IMG/VR virus record: IMGVR_UViG_3300015202_000004
Location: 124,001 to 188,000 of that record
DNA length: 64,000 bases
Strand: one strand, 5' to 3'
Source: a virus
Position numbers and translations under genes: made by a program. The notes below the pieces were generated by a model, which worked only from the letters and a program-made list of their open reading frames with translations, was not told the origin of the DNA and did not search any database. Of the stretch, positions 20,700 to 28,908 are shown one piece after another. The stretch's first letter is position 1. Every line of letters begins with the position of its first letter.

Positions 20700-22113
20700 C
20701 TAAAATCCCCTGAATTGCCGCTTGGTTAAGTCCTCTTGTCCAACCTGAACCGTCGCCTGCAACATATAAATTGTCTACAATCGTCATGCTATCGCTGTCA
20801 ATAGCAACCTTATTACTAAAGAACTTCGCTTCAAGAGCATACATCAAAGTGTAATCCGAGGCAATACCTGGTAAAACATTATCCATCGCCTGAAGCATTT
20901 CATCAATTGCATACATTTGGCGATATGGAAGGGCCAAAGCAATGTCGCCTGCCACTGCTGAAGAAAGCGATGGGACTAATGCACCTTCAGTAATTCGCTT
21001 ATCGGTACTACGACGACCAGATTTAAAATCGCCATACCGTTGCACAAGAACATTACCACCGGATAACATGTTCGCCATTTTCGCGAACCCTTCGGCATAC
21101 CCGTGAGGGTCATTGAAAGGTTCACTAAACGTCTTCGTAACCAAAAGGGCAAAATTGGTGTTCTCAGATTTTTTATCAGCATATGAATGTCCATTTACCA
21201 GTTTAATTCCTGTATCACGATATTCTTCAACCGCGACATAGCCACTATCGCACCAGCAAAATGTTCTCACTTTATCATCAAACTTAGGTGAACGATAAAG
21301 CATTTTAGGCTCGTAAATACCATTCTTCAGAAGCTTTTTGGTAATGACGTTAGGGACTTCTACTCGGACGCCAATATCAACTCCATTATTTAGCAACGGA
21401 ATATTAAAGCTACTCATTGCCTTTCGGAAGAAATGACCACCACTTCTACCAATTGATACTAAAACGTTTTGTGCGGTATACCTGTTGTTGTGAGAGTTGT
21501 TGTGCCCATCATCTGCATCAAAATCAGTTCCCAAAATGGTTCGAATATTAAAAGTATCATCAGTATTTTTATCAATAAATTCAACTTCTGCATTCAAAAC
21601 AATCTCAACGCCATTGTCAACAAGATACTTGTACATGATATTCGTTGAGTCCAACATGTTGTCCGTACCTAAGTGACGAATGTTATATGTTTCAAGCTCC
21701 ATGTGGTTGGCTAAGGCCAAAGCTCTCATGTTCAAAGCTTCATCGCCAGGAACAAACATTCGCGATTCAACATCGGCCCGATGATTTAATGCTTGGCGAA
21801 TCTTACGCTGTTCTTCCGTGGGCGAATAATCAAGCCACATCTGGTCTTGTTCTTCTAACAATTCTTGGTAACGAGCAAGCCCGGTTTTTTCATAAATGGT
21901 GCCGCCGACCTTGTGAGTCATGTTGACTTTACCGTCGCTATGTGCGCCTGCACCAGCGAAACCTTCGGTCAAGCTATCATCTTTACCACCAGAGCGAAGT
22001 TCGCCTTTATCCAAGATAATGATGTTTTTGTAGCCATTTCTAACAAGCTTTAACGCGCAAAATAAACCAGAAGGACCAGCGCCTACAATGGCTAAATCAT
22101 ATACTTTTGACAT
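20665..22113 (-). CDS. FAD-dependent oxidoreductase (COG2509-like)
   Basis: 482 residues. N-terminal Rossmann FAD motif DLAIVGAGPSGLFCALKL, a GAGAHSDGK segment, and the C-terminal FAD clamp LYVAGDGSGWTRGLNQAAIQG, the layout of the uncharacterised COG2509 dehydrogenase group (also similar to GidA/HI0933 flavoproteins). Substrate unknown; some relatives act on RNA or thiols. Rare cargo for a phage. ATG at 22113 overlaps the previous gene's stop. Sits between small unknown genes and a ParB-like gene. Confidence 0.85.
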   Translation of the reverse strand: MSKVYDLAIVGAGPSGLFCALKLVRNGYKNIIILDKGELRSGGKDDSLTEGFAGAGAHSDGKVNMTHKVGGTIYEKTGLARYQELLEEQDQMWLDYSPTEEQRKIRQALNHRADVESRMFVPGDEALNMRALALANHMELETYNIRHLGTDNMLDSTNIMYKYLVDNGVEIVLNAEVEFIDKNTDDTFNIRTILGTDFDADDGHNNSHNNRYTAQNVLVSIGRSGGHFFRKAMSSFNIPLLNNGVDIGVRVEVPNVITKKLLKNGIYEPKMLYRSPKFDDKVRTFCWCDSGYVAVEEYRDTGIKLVNGHSYADKKSENTNFALLVTKTFSEPFNDPHGYAEGFAKMANMLSGGNVLVQRYGDFKSGRRSTDKRITEGALVPSLSSAVAGDIALALPYRQMYAIDEMLQAMDNVLPGIASDYTLMYALEAKFFSNKVAIDSDSMTIVDNLYVAGDGSGWTRGLNQAAIQGILVADGLLRKVNT

Positions 22114-22469
22114 TATTTTTCTTCACTCTGCAATTTCTGAAATAGGTCGAAAATGCCTTTTTCATACGTCCAGTCGGTTGAATTAAATATATAATATTGA
22201 ACCACTGAAATGCCAAGGCGTACTGCTGCATCGGAATGATGCTGACCGTTAATAAGCCAATAAGAACCATCAGGACGCATGGCTACAATGCCGCTATTGT
22301 AATCTTCTTTATCCCAATGCTTCATGTGGTGTAGAACTTTGTCTTCAATTCGGTTACGCTGATAGTTTTGATGGTCGTTATTTAAAATATTGGGGTCAAT
22401 AGTGATTCTTCTTACGTTATGCACTCCAATATTTAAAGCTTTTGCATAGTAATCGCTTAAATCTTTCAT
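22113..22469 (-). CDS. ParB-like nuclease-fold protein
   Basis: 118 residues. IVAMRPDGSYWLINGQHHSDAAVRLGI matches the ParB/sulfiredoxin core (D-G-x-x-x-L-I-x-G-Q-H-R) with H instead of R. Such small ParB-like proteins may be CTP-binding or nuclease-like. Overlaps neighbours at both ends by one base, in an operon with the flavoprotein. Confidence 0.7.
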   Translation of the reverse strand: MKDLSDYYAKALNIGVHNVRRITIDPNILNNDHQNYQRNRIEDKVLHHMKHWDKEDYNSGIVAMRPDGSYWLINGQHHSDAAVRLGISVVQYYIFNSTDWTYEKGIFDLFQKLQSEEK

Positions 22470-23283
22470 TAATTTCCTAATAATTCTTTCTGAATCTTAA
22501 TCAACAAGTTTTCAATTTGTTGAAATGGCGGGTCTTGTGGTAAGGTTGTCACAAGCATGGCTGCATTGAATCGCTTCAATTCTTCGGCCAATACCCCACT
22601 TACAAACGTGTCCTTACCGTCTTCGTCTTTGCCCATGACAACTAATTCTTCTAGCTTGTATTTGCCGTTTTTTACATCTAGCAAGAATTCACGGTCAGGG
22701 CGATATACTTCAAGGTTGCCTGTCTCAAGCACTTCGATAGCCATACGATAGATACGAAGGGAATGAGAAATAAATTTTGTATCGTAGCCAAACTTTTCGA
22801 TAAGGTTTACTCGACCCGTTTTATTCTTTATTTTGGTAAAAGCAGTTTTGACTTGCTGGAATGCGTAGCCGCCGCAAGTATAGCCAATGCGCTTGGAAAG
22901 AAACAATTCTTTATTGTCAAGCACTTGTTGAAAGACAGGATGAACAAATTTAACAGTTCGCTTTGGCATCCAAAGCATTTCCATCGCATGAACATTGTTC
23001 TTGAGGGCCAATGTAAACAATTTCGCTAAACTGTAATAACAAATATCTTTACTTTGGTTCTCAATTTGCTCGCAACGGCCTAACCCAAGTAAATATCTTT
23101 CCGGTGAAAAAAAAAAACTCCCCTGATATCTGTGTCACTTGCGGGTGTATCAAGGCCATATGCTTTTGAGCCAGAAATAACTGAATATAGACAATTTTTT
23201 TCTACGTCAAAGGGTGGTGAATTTAAATCAAAAAATTCAGATTCACTTAATTCTCCAAGGCTTGGCTTGGTTGTATAATCCAT
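22469..23283 (-). pseudogene. Nucleotidyltransferase (COG3541-like) split by a T11 tract
   Basis: Two frames form one protein. Frame A from ATG 23283: SVISGSKAYGLDTPASDTDIRGVF (GS...D-x-D catalytic motif). Frame B, to the stop at 22469, resumes as PERYLLGLGRCEQIENQSK and then KLFTLALKNNVHAMEMLWM. The switch is at eleven consecutive T (minus strand; A run at 23107-23117); 9 or 12 T would restore one frame. It may be slippage-regulated, phase-variable, broken, or a sequencing error. Residues 1-12 overlap the HNH gene. Confidence 0.82.
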
Positions 23284-24038
23284 TTATAAATTCTTTCTAT
23301 ATGGTGTAACCAATCGTCGTGATTCATTGCCATTTTTGACTTGTTACAACAATAGCAGGAAGAAACGCAATTGTCAAGTGTATAACCAATAGAATTGTTT
23401 TTACGGTCTATTCCGTTATAAAAATATTCCGAACCTGTTTTTGTCACTATTTTATTAGATGGCAACATACCACAATAATAACAATTATTTTTAACAAGCT
23501 TTTTCATTATTTCATCTGAAAGTTTAAATTCTAAATTACGTTTTTTAGCATTGTAAAGGTAATCTTTTTTTAATCTATTAAAACCCATTTGTTCTCTATC
23601 AGGGTTTGCTCTTATACAACCGCAACCAAATACGCCGTTGTTAGTGACACCGTTTAACCTCTTGTTTTCAATTTTGCCACAAATACATTGCACATCGGCC
23701 ATGACTGTTCTTTTTGAATGACTATGATTTTCGATAGGCATATAGCCAGTTAGTTTTAAAACTGTCCAGTTTTTATAAACCTTACCAACATGCCTTAAAC
23801 TTCTCCAACTAAAAATATCATTACGCTCAAAACTACCAAGCATTGAAGTGTAATGATTTTTATCTTTTGCATAAGCCAAACGTTTTTTTTCTTTAATTCC
23901 TTCGTTATTTTTTTCTCTGTATTTATTTTGACGTTTTAACGTACACATTTTGCATTCGTGCATTAATTTATTTTTGGATTTGCTAAAATAAAATTCACTT
24001 GAATTTTTTTCGATTTTACATGTACTACATATTTTCAT
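23247..24038 (-). CDS. HNH homing endonuclease with zinc fingers
   Basis: About 263 residues. Several CxxC knuckles (CSTCKIEKNSSEFYF, HECKMCTL, CICGK...CGC), then the HNH core NCYYCG...NGIDRKNNSIGYTLDNCVSSCYCCNKSK. Makes site-specific DNA breaks to spread itself. ATG 24038 has AGGA 8 bases ahead; the ATG at 24047 sits on that site. Its end overlaps the start of the nucleotidyltransferase gene by 37 bases. Confidence 0.85.
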   Translation of the reverse strand: MKICSTCKIEKNSSEFYFSKSKNKLMHECKMCTLKRQNKYREKNNEGIKEKKRLAYAKDKNHYTSMLGSFERNDIFSWRSLRHVGKVYKNWTVLKLTGYMPIENHSHSKRTVMADVQCICGKIENKRLNGVTNNGVFGCGCIRANPDREQMGFNRLKKDYLYNAKKRNLEFKLSDEIMKKLVKNNCYYCGMLPSNKIVTKTGSEYFYNGIDRKNNSIGYTLDNCVSSCYCCNKSKMAMNHDDWLHHIERIYKWIIQPSQALEN

Positions 24039-24045
24039 ATTGCAC

Positions 24046-24061
24046 ATCCTTTCTTAAGGAT
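24046..24061 (-). promoter_or_regulatory. Hairpin covering the HNH ribosome site
   Basis: ATCCTT-AAGA-AAGGAT on the minus strand folds the AAGGA ribosome site of the 24038 start into a stem. Confidence 0.55.
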
Positions 24062-24130
24062 ATATGCAATTAAACCGAAAATATATTTATAAAATATGTA
24101 ATTTTTTACACGTTTAATTATCTTATCGGA

Positions 24131-24304
24131 TTAGCCACGTTTTTCTTTTTCTCTTCTTAGTCTAACAGACTCTTTGCCCGTCAAATAGCAATCTACACAG
24201 CTATTATTTAGGGGCAGATTCTTAGGCAGATTAACTAAAGCAGCCCTTTCTTCATCAGAAATGGGCCACTTTCCTCTACCTTCGCAAATCGTACACTTAT
24301 CCAT
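24131..24304 (-). CDS. Small zinc-binding protein, 57 aa
   Basis: ATG at 24304 overlaps the end of the gene upstream (ATGGATAA), with AAGAAGAA before it. CTIC near the start and CVDC mid-protein form a CxxC...CxxC zinc site; the tail is strongly basic (RLRREKEKRG). Below usual size cut-offs but coupled to its neighbour. The 90 bases beyond it hold only the HNH leader. Confidence 0.65.
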   Translation of the reverse strand: MDKCTICEGRGKWPISDEERAALVNLPKNLPLNNSCVDCYLTGKESVRLRREKEKRG

Positions 24305-24500
24305 AAAATTCTTCTTTCACTATAACATATTTAGGCAAATCAGTCAAATCCGTGGGGTTGCCCAGAACTCCATGATACCATATTTTGTATAAGACGAATG
24401 TCAAAAAGCTAAAGTTATTTTGAATTTGTTCAACCCATGTTAGCTTTAAACAATAAATACCGTCTTTAATTTCGTACTCACTCAAAGGCTTATCAAACAC
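24297..24500 (-). CDS. Hypothetical protein, 67 aa
   Basis: ATG at 24500 overlaps the stop of the ATPase gene. Hydrophobic middle (FSFLTFVLYKIWYHGVLG) may be one membrane helix. No family recognised. Confidence 0.6.
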   Translation of the reverse strand: MFDKPLSEYEIKDGIYCLKLTWVEQIQNNFSFLTFVLYKIWYHGVLGNPTDLTDLPKYVIVKEEFYG

Positions 24501-25044
24501 TGGTTACCAATTGGCGAGATTTTAATGTCCTTAAAATCTCTTCGACTATGGTATCAGACGTTGTGATATCAGCCGCAATATTTCTATAAGACACATCATA
24601 TTCGTCTAACATGGCTTTAATCTTACCATCAATTTGAACGGCACCATCGAAATTTTGATACCGTCCTGATTGCACGTATGGCTTGGTTCTTGTGAATAGA
24701 TAATTTAAATTATCCCACTTACGAAATTCCTCAATCATAGCCGCATTCAAATGAGGACCATTCACATTATAAACAATTGACATAATAATTGGTGAATCTG
24801 TTAAGATTACATCAACTTTGCCTTGTAATCTTAACAGACGTTGTAATTGTTTTGCAAAGACATAAAATTGATTTTCCAGGATGTTCATATGGCCTTCCCA
24901 GACTTTATCTTTTGCATACTCTGTGACTAATTCACATAGAACGCCTTGCCATTTTAATTTAGCAAAAGTTTCAGCAGCAATTGTTGATTTACCTGTGCCT
25001 GGTCCTGCAAAGCCATTAACCACGATTGGAGTCTTTAAAATCAT
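24493..25044 (-). CDS. P-loop ATPase/kinase (AAA_28/NadR-like)
   Basis: 183 residues. Walker A GFAGPGTGKST at residues ~11-21, a Walker B-like VDVILTDSP, and an Arg-bearing LFTRTKPYVQSGRYQ. This is the layout of small phage nucleoside/nucleotide kinase-like ATPases. Substrate unknown. Leads a three-gene run with the two small proteins. Confidence 0.75.
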   Translation of the reverse strand: MILKTPIVVNGFAGPGTGKSTIAAETFAKLKWQGVLCELVTEYAKDKVWEGHMNILENQFYVFAKQLQRLLRLQGKVDVILTDSPIIMSIVYNVNGPHLNAAMIEEFRKWDNLNYLFTRTKPYVQSGRYQNFDGAVQIDGKIKAMLDEYDVSYRNIAADITTSDTIVEEILRTLKSRQLVTSV

Positions 25045-25069
25045 TTTATTTTCCTTATACCCAAATTAA

Positions 25070-25112
25070 ATAACATATCTCCACTTGAATCGCTCGCCTG
25101 GAGATATGTTAT
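25070..25112 (-). terminator. 13-bp hairpin after the 25123-25323 gene
   Basis: ATAACATATCTCC and its exact complement with a 17-base loop, followed leftward by TTAATTT; a probable though T-poor terminator. Confidence 0.6.
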
Positions 25113-25122
25113 GAAATTTTGA

Positions 25123-25323
25123 TTACGCTCTTTCGAGAACTGTTTCGAGAACTACGCGAGTAACCGTGACGCCAATTTTAGCGACCATACGCTCGTTTTC
25201 GGAAAGACGACGTTGTGGACGACCGATGCCAATCCACACTTCTGGCATGACCGAGAAGTTGTGTTCCCAGTGTTCCGTTGTGCTTAACAGAAACTCTAAG
25301 AAATCTCTTTGAATGTGATTCAT
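25123..25323 (-). CDS. Hypothetical protein, 66 aa
   Basis: ATG at 25323 with AAGGAGGATATAA, one of the best ribosome sites here, and its own promoter and terminator. Amphipathic, no recognised motif. Confidence 0.7.
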   Translation of the reverse strand: MNHIQRDFLEFLLSTTEHWEHNFSVMPEVWIGIGRPQRRLSENERMVAKIGVTVTRVVLETVLERA

Positions 25324-25369
25324 AAAATTATATCCTCCTTCCTATGGAGTTAACAAACTTGATTTAACC

Positions 25370-25398
25370 AGTATAACACATATAATCGGGCAAGTCAA
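25370..25398 (-). promoter_or_regulatory. Promoter of the 66-aa gene
   Basis: TTGACT (25393-25398), 17-bp spacer, TATACT (25370-25375), TGTG before the -10; ~40-base leader. Confidence 0.8.
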
Positions 25399-25404
25399 GT
25401 AATT

Positions 25405-25442
25405 AAAAAAGAGCTATGTATTTTATTACACAAGCTCTTTTC
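25405..25442. terminator. Bidirectional terminator
   Basis: AAAGAGCT...AGCTCTTT stem with T-runs on both strands; ends the leftward phosphatase gene. Confidence 0.8.
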
Positions 25443-25446
25443 TTTT

Positions 25447-26289
25447 TCAACCCTGGTTTTGTTCTCTTTTTTTATCTGCTAGAATCCTTCGGAAATTCGC
25501 TTCGGAAGCTGGACTTCCTGGTGATTCAAAAACTTTTCTATCACCAAGTCGCATAACTCGGTGCTTGCCACCCCAAGGAACAATCGAACCAAAAGCCCCA
25601 CCACCGTCCAAACTGTAAACCTGCGGGTTACCATGGTCATTGTGATGGTGTGACATAGGATTGTGACCGTGGAGAATTGTACCTAAATGGCCTTGATAGC
25701 TTCGCTGCCAATAAGGGTGTTCTTCAGATTCCTCTGGCTGAAAACCATTAGGAGAAGGATGAAAACGTCGAATCAACATTTTATCCGGCTCTTGCTCATT
25801 CATTTCATGGTAAGGATTAACTCCGCCATGAACGATGTGTCCTTTACCTTGCGAGTCTTCAAACGGTAAATATAACGGGTAATTACCCATTTCAGTCGTA
25901 TGCCGAATGTAGTCGTCCCCTAGCTGGTTCTTGGTATCAGCCATTTCGTGGGTTAGATTTTGAGGAATCTTCTTGCCTGTTGCCGCCGCATTAATCATAT
26001 GCTGGCCGTAACGATGATGCGCCCAATCATGGTTGCCCAAGATAGAAGAAACACCGTACTGCTTCATAAAATCAAGGGTTTCCTTGGATTGGTGTCCACG
26101 GTCAATATTGTCCCCAACGCTAAAAATACGCTGCTTATCTGGATTCCAGTTAGCAGCCTTAAGAGCGCCCTTGACTCCATCCAAATCACCATGCGGGTCA
26201 CCTATTACTAAATCATTATCAGTAGGGATAACATCGAATGCCGTTGGGGGTCGAGGAGATTGTAATAACTTGGGAGTTTTCTTCGCCAT
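25447..26289 (-). CDS. PPP-type metallophosphatase (ApaH/PrpA-like)
   Basis: 280 residues. Complete metallophosphoesterase series: LVIGDPHGD, FSVGDNIDRG, LGNHDW, HGG and ILHGHNP. GDNIDRG and GNHD spacing fit the PPP family (PrpA protein phosphatase or ApaH Ap4A hydrolase). The Lys/Pro-rich start and a basic tail are additions. May reverse host protein phosphorylation or degrade dinucleotide alarmones. Confidence 0.85.
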   Translation of the reverse strand: MAKKTPKLLQSPRPPTAFDVIPTDNDLVIGDPHGDLDGVKGALKAANWNPDKQRIFSVGDNIDRGHQSKETLDFMKQYGVSSILGNHDWAHHRYGQHMINAAATGKKIPQNLTHEMADTKNQLGDDYIRHTTEMGNYPLYLPFEDSQGKGHIVHGGVNPYHEMNEQEPDKMLIRRFHPSPNGFQPEESEEHPYWQRSYQGHLGTILHGHNPMSHHHNDHGNPQVYSLDGGGAFGSIVPWGGKHRVMRLGDRKVFESPGSPASEANFRRILADKKREQNQG

Positions 26290-26313
26290 GGCTTACCTTT
26301 TATAGCAATAAAT

Positions 26314-26646
26314 TTATTCTTTGTCAATACCCTTGCTAGTTTTTGTTTTAGTGAAAGGGTTATAATAAACAATATTAAAGAAAGCTTCTTTATTACCATG
26401 TTCGCGCATAATTGCAAATAAATTTTCCAATTTATCGAGTTGCAACTTTTCCGGTGACCATGAACCCACTTCATTTTTAAAGAATACAGATTTTTTTTCT
26501 TGTTTACAAGTATATCCATAAACTTCAATCTCGAATTTCTCAACTTTTAAACTTAAAAATTGCTCAAACATACCATATAAAGTAGTGTAAGTATTTTTAT
26601 CTGAAAATTCGATTCTAAAATTGGAAACTTCACCTGGTTTTAACAT
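26314..26646 (-). CDS. Hypothetical protein, 110 aa
   Basis: ATG at 26646. Beta-strands alternating with helices, basic; no recognised family. Beyond it (26647-26834) lies the GC-rich tail of the next gene's region with no convincing gene. Confidence 0.62.
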   Translation of the reverse strand: MLKPGEVSNFRIEFSDKNTYTTLYGMFEQFLSLKVEKFEIEVYGYTCKQEKKSVFFKNEVGSWSPEKLQLDKLENLFAIMREHGNKEAFFNIVYYNPFTKTKTSKGIDKE

Positions 26647-26834
26647 TTTGCTAGACTTTCTTTATTGCTGTTTTCTATATTATAGTTTAATTTTATTCTT
26701 TGTTTGTATCTTTTTCCCCGAACACTTACGTGCAAAAACGGCAATGAGCGCGGCTTTCATGAATGATGAACGCCGTGAGTGAAACAGTAGCGCCCACGCA
26801 TATCGCGCGGCACCGTTGCCTCGGATGCTGGTGT

Positions 26835-27308
26835 CTACGCTTCTGTGAGGTCCTGCACCATGCAATCACCATCGCACGAATCATCTGGACGATGTAGGCA
26901 CCGCGCTTCCGTGGATGCGTCCCGCATTTCTTCGCCCGTTACAGCGCGTATCAAACCGCAATCACCACAGCGGCGCACCCATTTCCCAACATCGCTTCTC
27001 CACGTTTTATGAGCGCACTTCTCGGGCGTCTGCGCTTCCGTGGATACGGATGTTCGGTCGCAATTACATCCCGCAATTTCACAGTAGACGAGTTCATCGG
27101 CGTGTGGCGTTTGATGACCACAGTCGAGACACTTCTCGGGCGTGGCTATGACGGGGCCGTCGCACCAGTCGCATTCAAAGTCGGGGGGCGGTCTTGTCGG
27201 TCGTCCGCCTTCTTGAATCGAAAGCTGATGTAGTCCAAAAAGACCATGTTCGCACGTTGGCTTCGTGCTTAGGGTCGGGACTACGCTATCATCCATGACG
27301 TTGCTCAT
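26835..27308 (-). CDS. GC-rich Cys/His-rich protein (probable import)
   Basis: 157 residues with many metal ligands (CEHGL, CDWC, CLDCGHQTPH, CGDCG, CLHRPDDSCDGDC) suggesting several zinc knuckles, and repeated TEA/PEKC words. Base composition is markedly more GC-rich than all neighbours, as is the ~110 bases beyond its stop, so it was probably acquired from a high-GC source. Start ATG overlaps the TAA of the 58-aa gene (TAATG). Confidence 0.65.
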   Translation of the reverse strand: MSNVMDDSVVPTLSTKPTCEHGLFGLHQLSIQEGGRPTRPPPDFECDWCDGPVIATPEKCLDCGHQTPHADELVYCEIAGCNCDRTSVSTEAQTPEKCAHKTWRSDVGKWVRRCGDCGLIRAVTGEEMRDASTEARCLHRPDDSCDGDCMVQDLTEA

Positions 27309-27484
27309 TATCGTACTAGCAGGCCAGGAACCTGGGAGGTAGAAATCTGTCGTCCTTGTGCATCAAACGTTCCACGAGAATCCATAAAACCAAGCATATT
27401 CCCATTTGGGGAATAAACACCTTCTTGATTTCCCTGTGGGCGGGTCGTGGCAAGTAATTGGTTGGAGTTATTACGAATGTCCAT
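27308..27484 (-). CDS. Leaderless small protein, 58 aa
   Basis: ATG at 27484 is 6 bases after TATACT of the promoter at 27491-27519. Hydrophilic; contains YSPNGNMLGFMDSRGTFDAQG, a turn-rich pattern as in phage structural or carbohydrate-binding repeats, but too short to assign. Stop TAA overlaps the next ATG. Confidence 0.65.
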   Translation of the reverse strand: MDIRNNSNQLLATTRPQGNQEGVYSPNGNMLGFMDSRGTFDAQGRQISTSQVPGLLVR

Positions 27485-27487
27485 GCA

Positions 27488-28288
27488 CTAAGTATAGCAT
27501 TCTTCTTCTTCTTTGTCAATACCCACTAGTAATTCTGCGCGTTCTTCATCGGTAGGGAAACGTTTATTTAATTTATAAAAATTTATAGATGCTTCCCAAC
27601 GCTTTTCTTCTTGAATTTCTCGCGGATTTTTAATCTTGTTTTCTTCGCAAGGATTTTCAGTGAACATAATTTCATAGACATTTATGAATTGCTTTTCTTC
27701 TTCAGTTTTATCTTTCTTATCATGAAGTTTTGACCAAACCTTATGAGCATCCCGATATATTTCCCAATTAGCTAAACGACGTTCTTTTTCTTCTTCAGAA
27801 TAAGAATTCCATAATTCATTGAATTCATTAAATCCTTTAACAACATTTTTTGAGTTTAAACTTAACCATCCTTGGTCAGGGCATTCAAAAGAAGCAGGAA
27901 AATCTTTATATTTCATTCCGCGTTTATATTCGCGGGTGCGGAAAAATTTAAAGCCACAACCGCATGGTCCTAAATAACCACCAATGCGATAATCATCGTT
28001 ATCATCTGAAATACCGAGATAACGCGCAGCATGTTTTTCTTCGTTCCAGCCATACTTTCCTTTAGGCCCTGTATTATCTAAATCAGAAATACGGCGACCT
28101 TCTTCTACATTCCAATTGGCAGCATATAAACAAAAAACATCAATGATTGGTCCTTTGCCATCATCAATTTCACCCATGTCCATATATGTGCCACGGATAA
28201 TAGAATCGTCAGGAAGTAAAAGAACAATCTTTTGCCCTTCCGCAATCCCACGACCAGATAAACAAGACCGCCAAGAGAAACTTCCCAT
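27488..28288 (-). CDS. Hypothetical protein, 266 aa
   Basis: Leaderless: ATG at 28288 is 6 bases after TATAAT. The N-terminal half includes a CGCGFKFFRTREYKRG segment (possible metal knuckle); the C-terminal half is highly charged and helical (EEEKERRLANWEIYRD). No family recognised. The next gene's promoter is embedded in its last codons. Confidence 0.72.
   Translation of the reverse strand: MGSFSWRSCLSGRGIAEGQKIVLLLPDDSIIRGTYMDMGEIDDGKGPIIDVFCLYAANWNVEEGRRISDLDNTGPKGKYGWNEEKHAARYLGISDDNDDYRIGGYLGPCGCGFKFFRTREYKRGMKYKDFPASFECPDQGWLSLNSKNVVKGFNEFNELWNSYSEEEKERRLANWEIYRDAHKVWSKLHDKKDKTEEEKQFINVYEIMFTENPCEENKIKNPREIQEEKRWEASINFYKLNKRFPTDEERAELLVGIDKEEEECYT
27491..27519 (-). promoter_or_regulatory. 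Promoter inside the end of the 266-aa gene
   Basis: GGTATTGACA (-35 at 27514-27519), 17-bp spacer, TATACT (27491-27496), 6 bases to ATG. Confidence 0.85.
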
Positions 28289-28294
28289 AAATGA

Positions 28295-28323
28295 ATTATA
28301 TCAGTTGGCGGTCTTTTTGTCAA
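28295..28323 (-). promoter_or_regulatory. Promoter of the 266-aa gene
   Basis: TTGACA (28318-28323), 17-bp spacer, TATAAT (28295-28300), TGA before the -10, 6 bases to ATG at 28288. Confidence 0.88.
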
Positions 28324-28547
28324 TACATTAAATTGCGCGATTTAAGTTCTGTTACTAAATTTTGAACTTCAATTCTAGGGCTTATTGTTCGACACACTAA
28401 AGCATCAGCAACTTTGCGAGCAACAAAATCAGAAATCGAATCGGTAATTTGAGAAGCATATTTAACAGAATCACGGTTCATCATATTCGCAATTATATTT
28501 AATTTAGTGTAATCCTGTGGAGAAATCTTTCGAAATTCTTCAAGCAT
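28320..28547 (-). CDS. Hypothetical protein, 75 aa
   Basis: ATG at 28547 overlaps the end of the upstream gene. All-helical pattern; no family recognised. Its stop lies in the -35 of the next promoter. Confidence 0.6.
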   Translation of the reverse strand: MLEEFRKISPQDYTKLNIIANMMNRDSVKYASQITDSISDFVARKVADALVCRTISPRIEVQNLVTELKSRNLMY

Positions 28548-28908
28548 TATTTTCTGATTTTTGAAGGTCTTCCAATTCCTTCTTTAATTTTGCAATTTTT
28601 GTTGCTTTAGTATCTTTATTTTTTTCTAAACGCTTTTTTTGTGCCAATATTCGTGCATTTTCTTTTTTCTTTTCTTCAGCACTAATATCGGCTACATAAG
28701 CAGCTACAGTTGTAAAAATAAATTTTTCCTGGTCTGGTAATTGTTCAACCAAAATAAAATCGTAATTACCATTTCTTTGAGCCTTTGTTAAAAGCACAAA
28801 AGTTTCGTTATCGACTTCGGCAAATTCAGTAACACGCTCAATAATTTTTTGATAATCATCATTTGAATCATAATAACCACTAAATCGTAAAATCGCTACT
28901 TTATGCAT
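28540..28908 (-). CDS. Hypothetical protein with C-terminal coiled coil, 122 aa
   Basis: N-terminal alpha/beta domain (HKVAILRFSGYYDSNDDY) and a C-terminal ~40-residue Lys/Glu heptad region. ATG at 28908 overlaps the exonuclease gene's 3' end by 13 bases. Confidence 0.62.
   Translation of the reverse strand: MHKVAILRFSGYYDSNDDYQKIIERVTEFAEVDNETFVLLTKAQRNGNYDFILVEQLPDQEKFIFTTVAAYVADISAEEKKKENARILAQKKRLEKNKDTKATKIAKLKKELEDLQKSENNA

Noticed and set aside
26680-26865. A 61-codon frame past the GC-rich gene
   Set aside because: Starts inside the last codons of the 157-aa gene with no ribosome site and its codon use drifts as it leaves the GC-rich patch.
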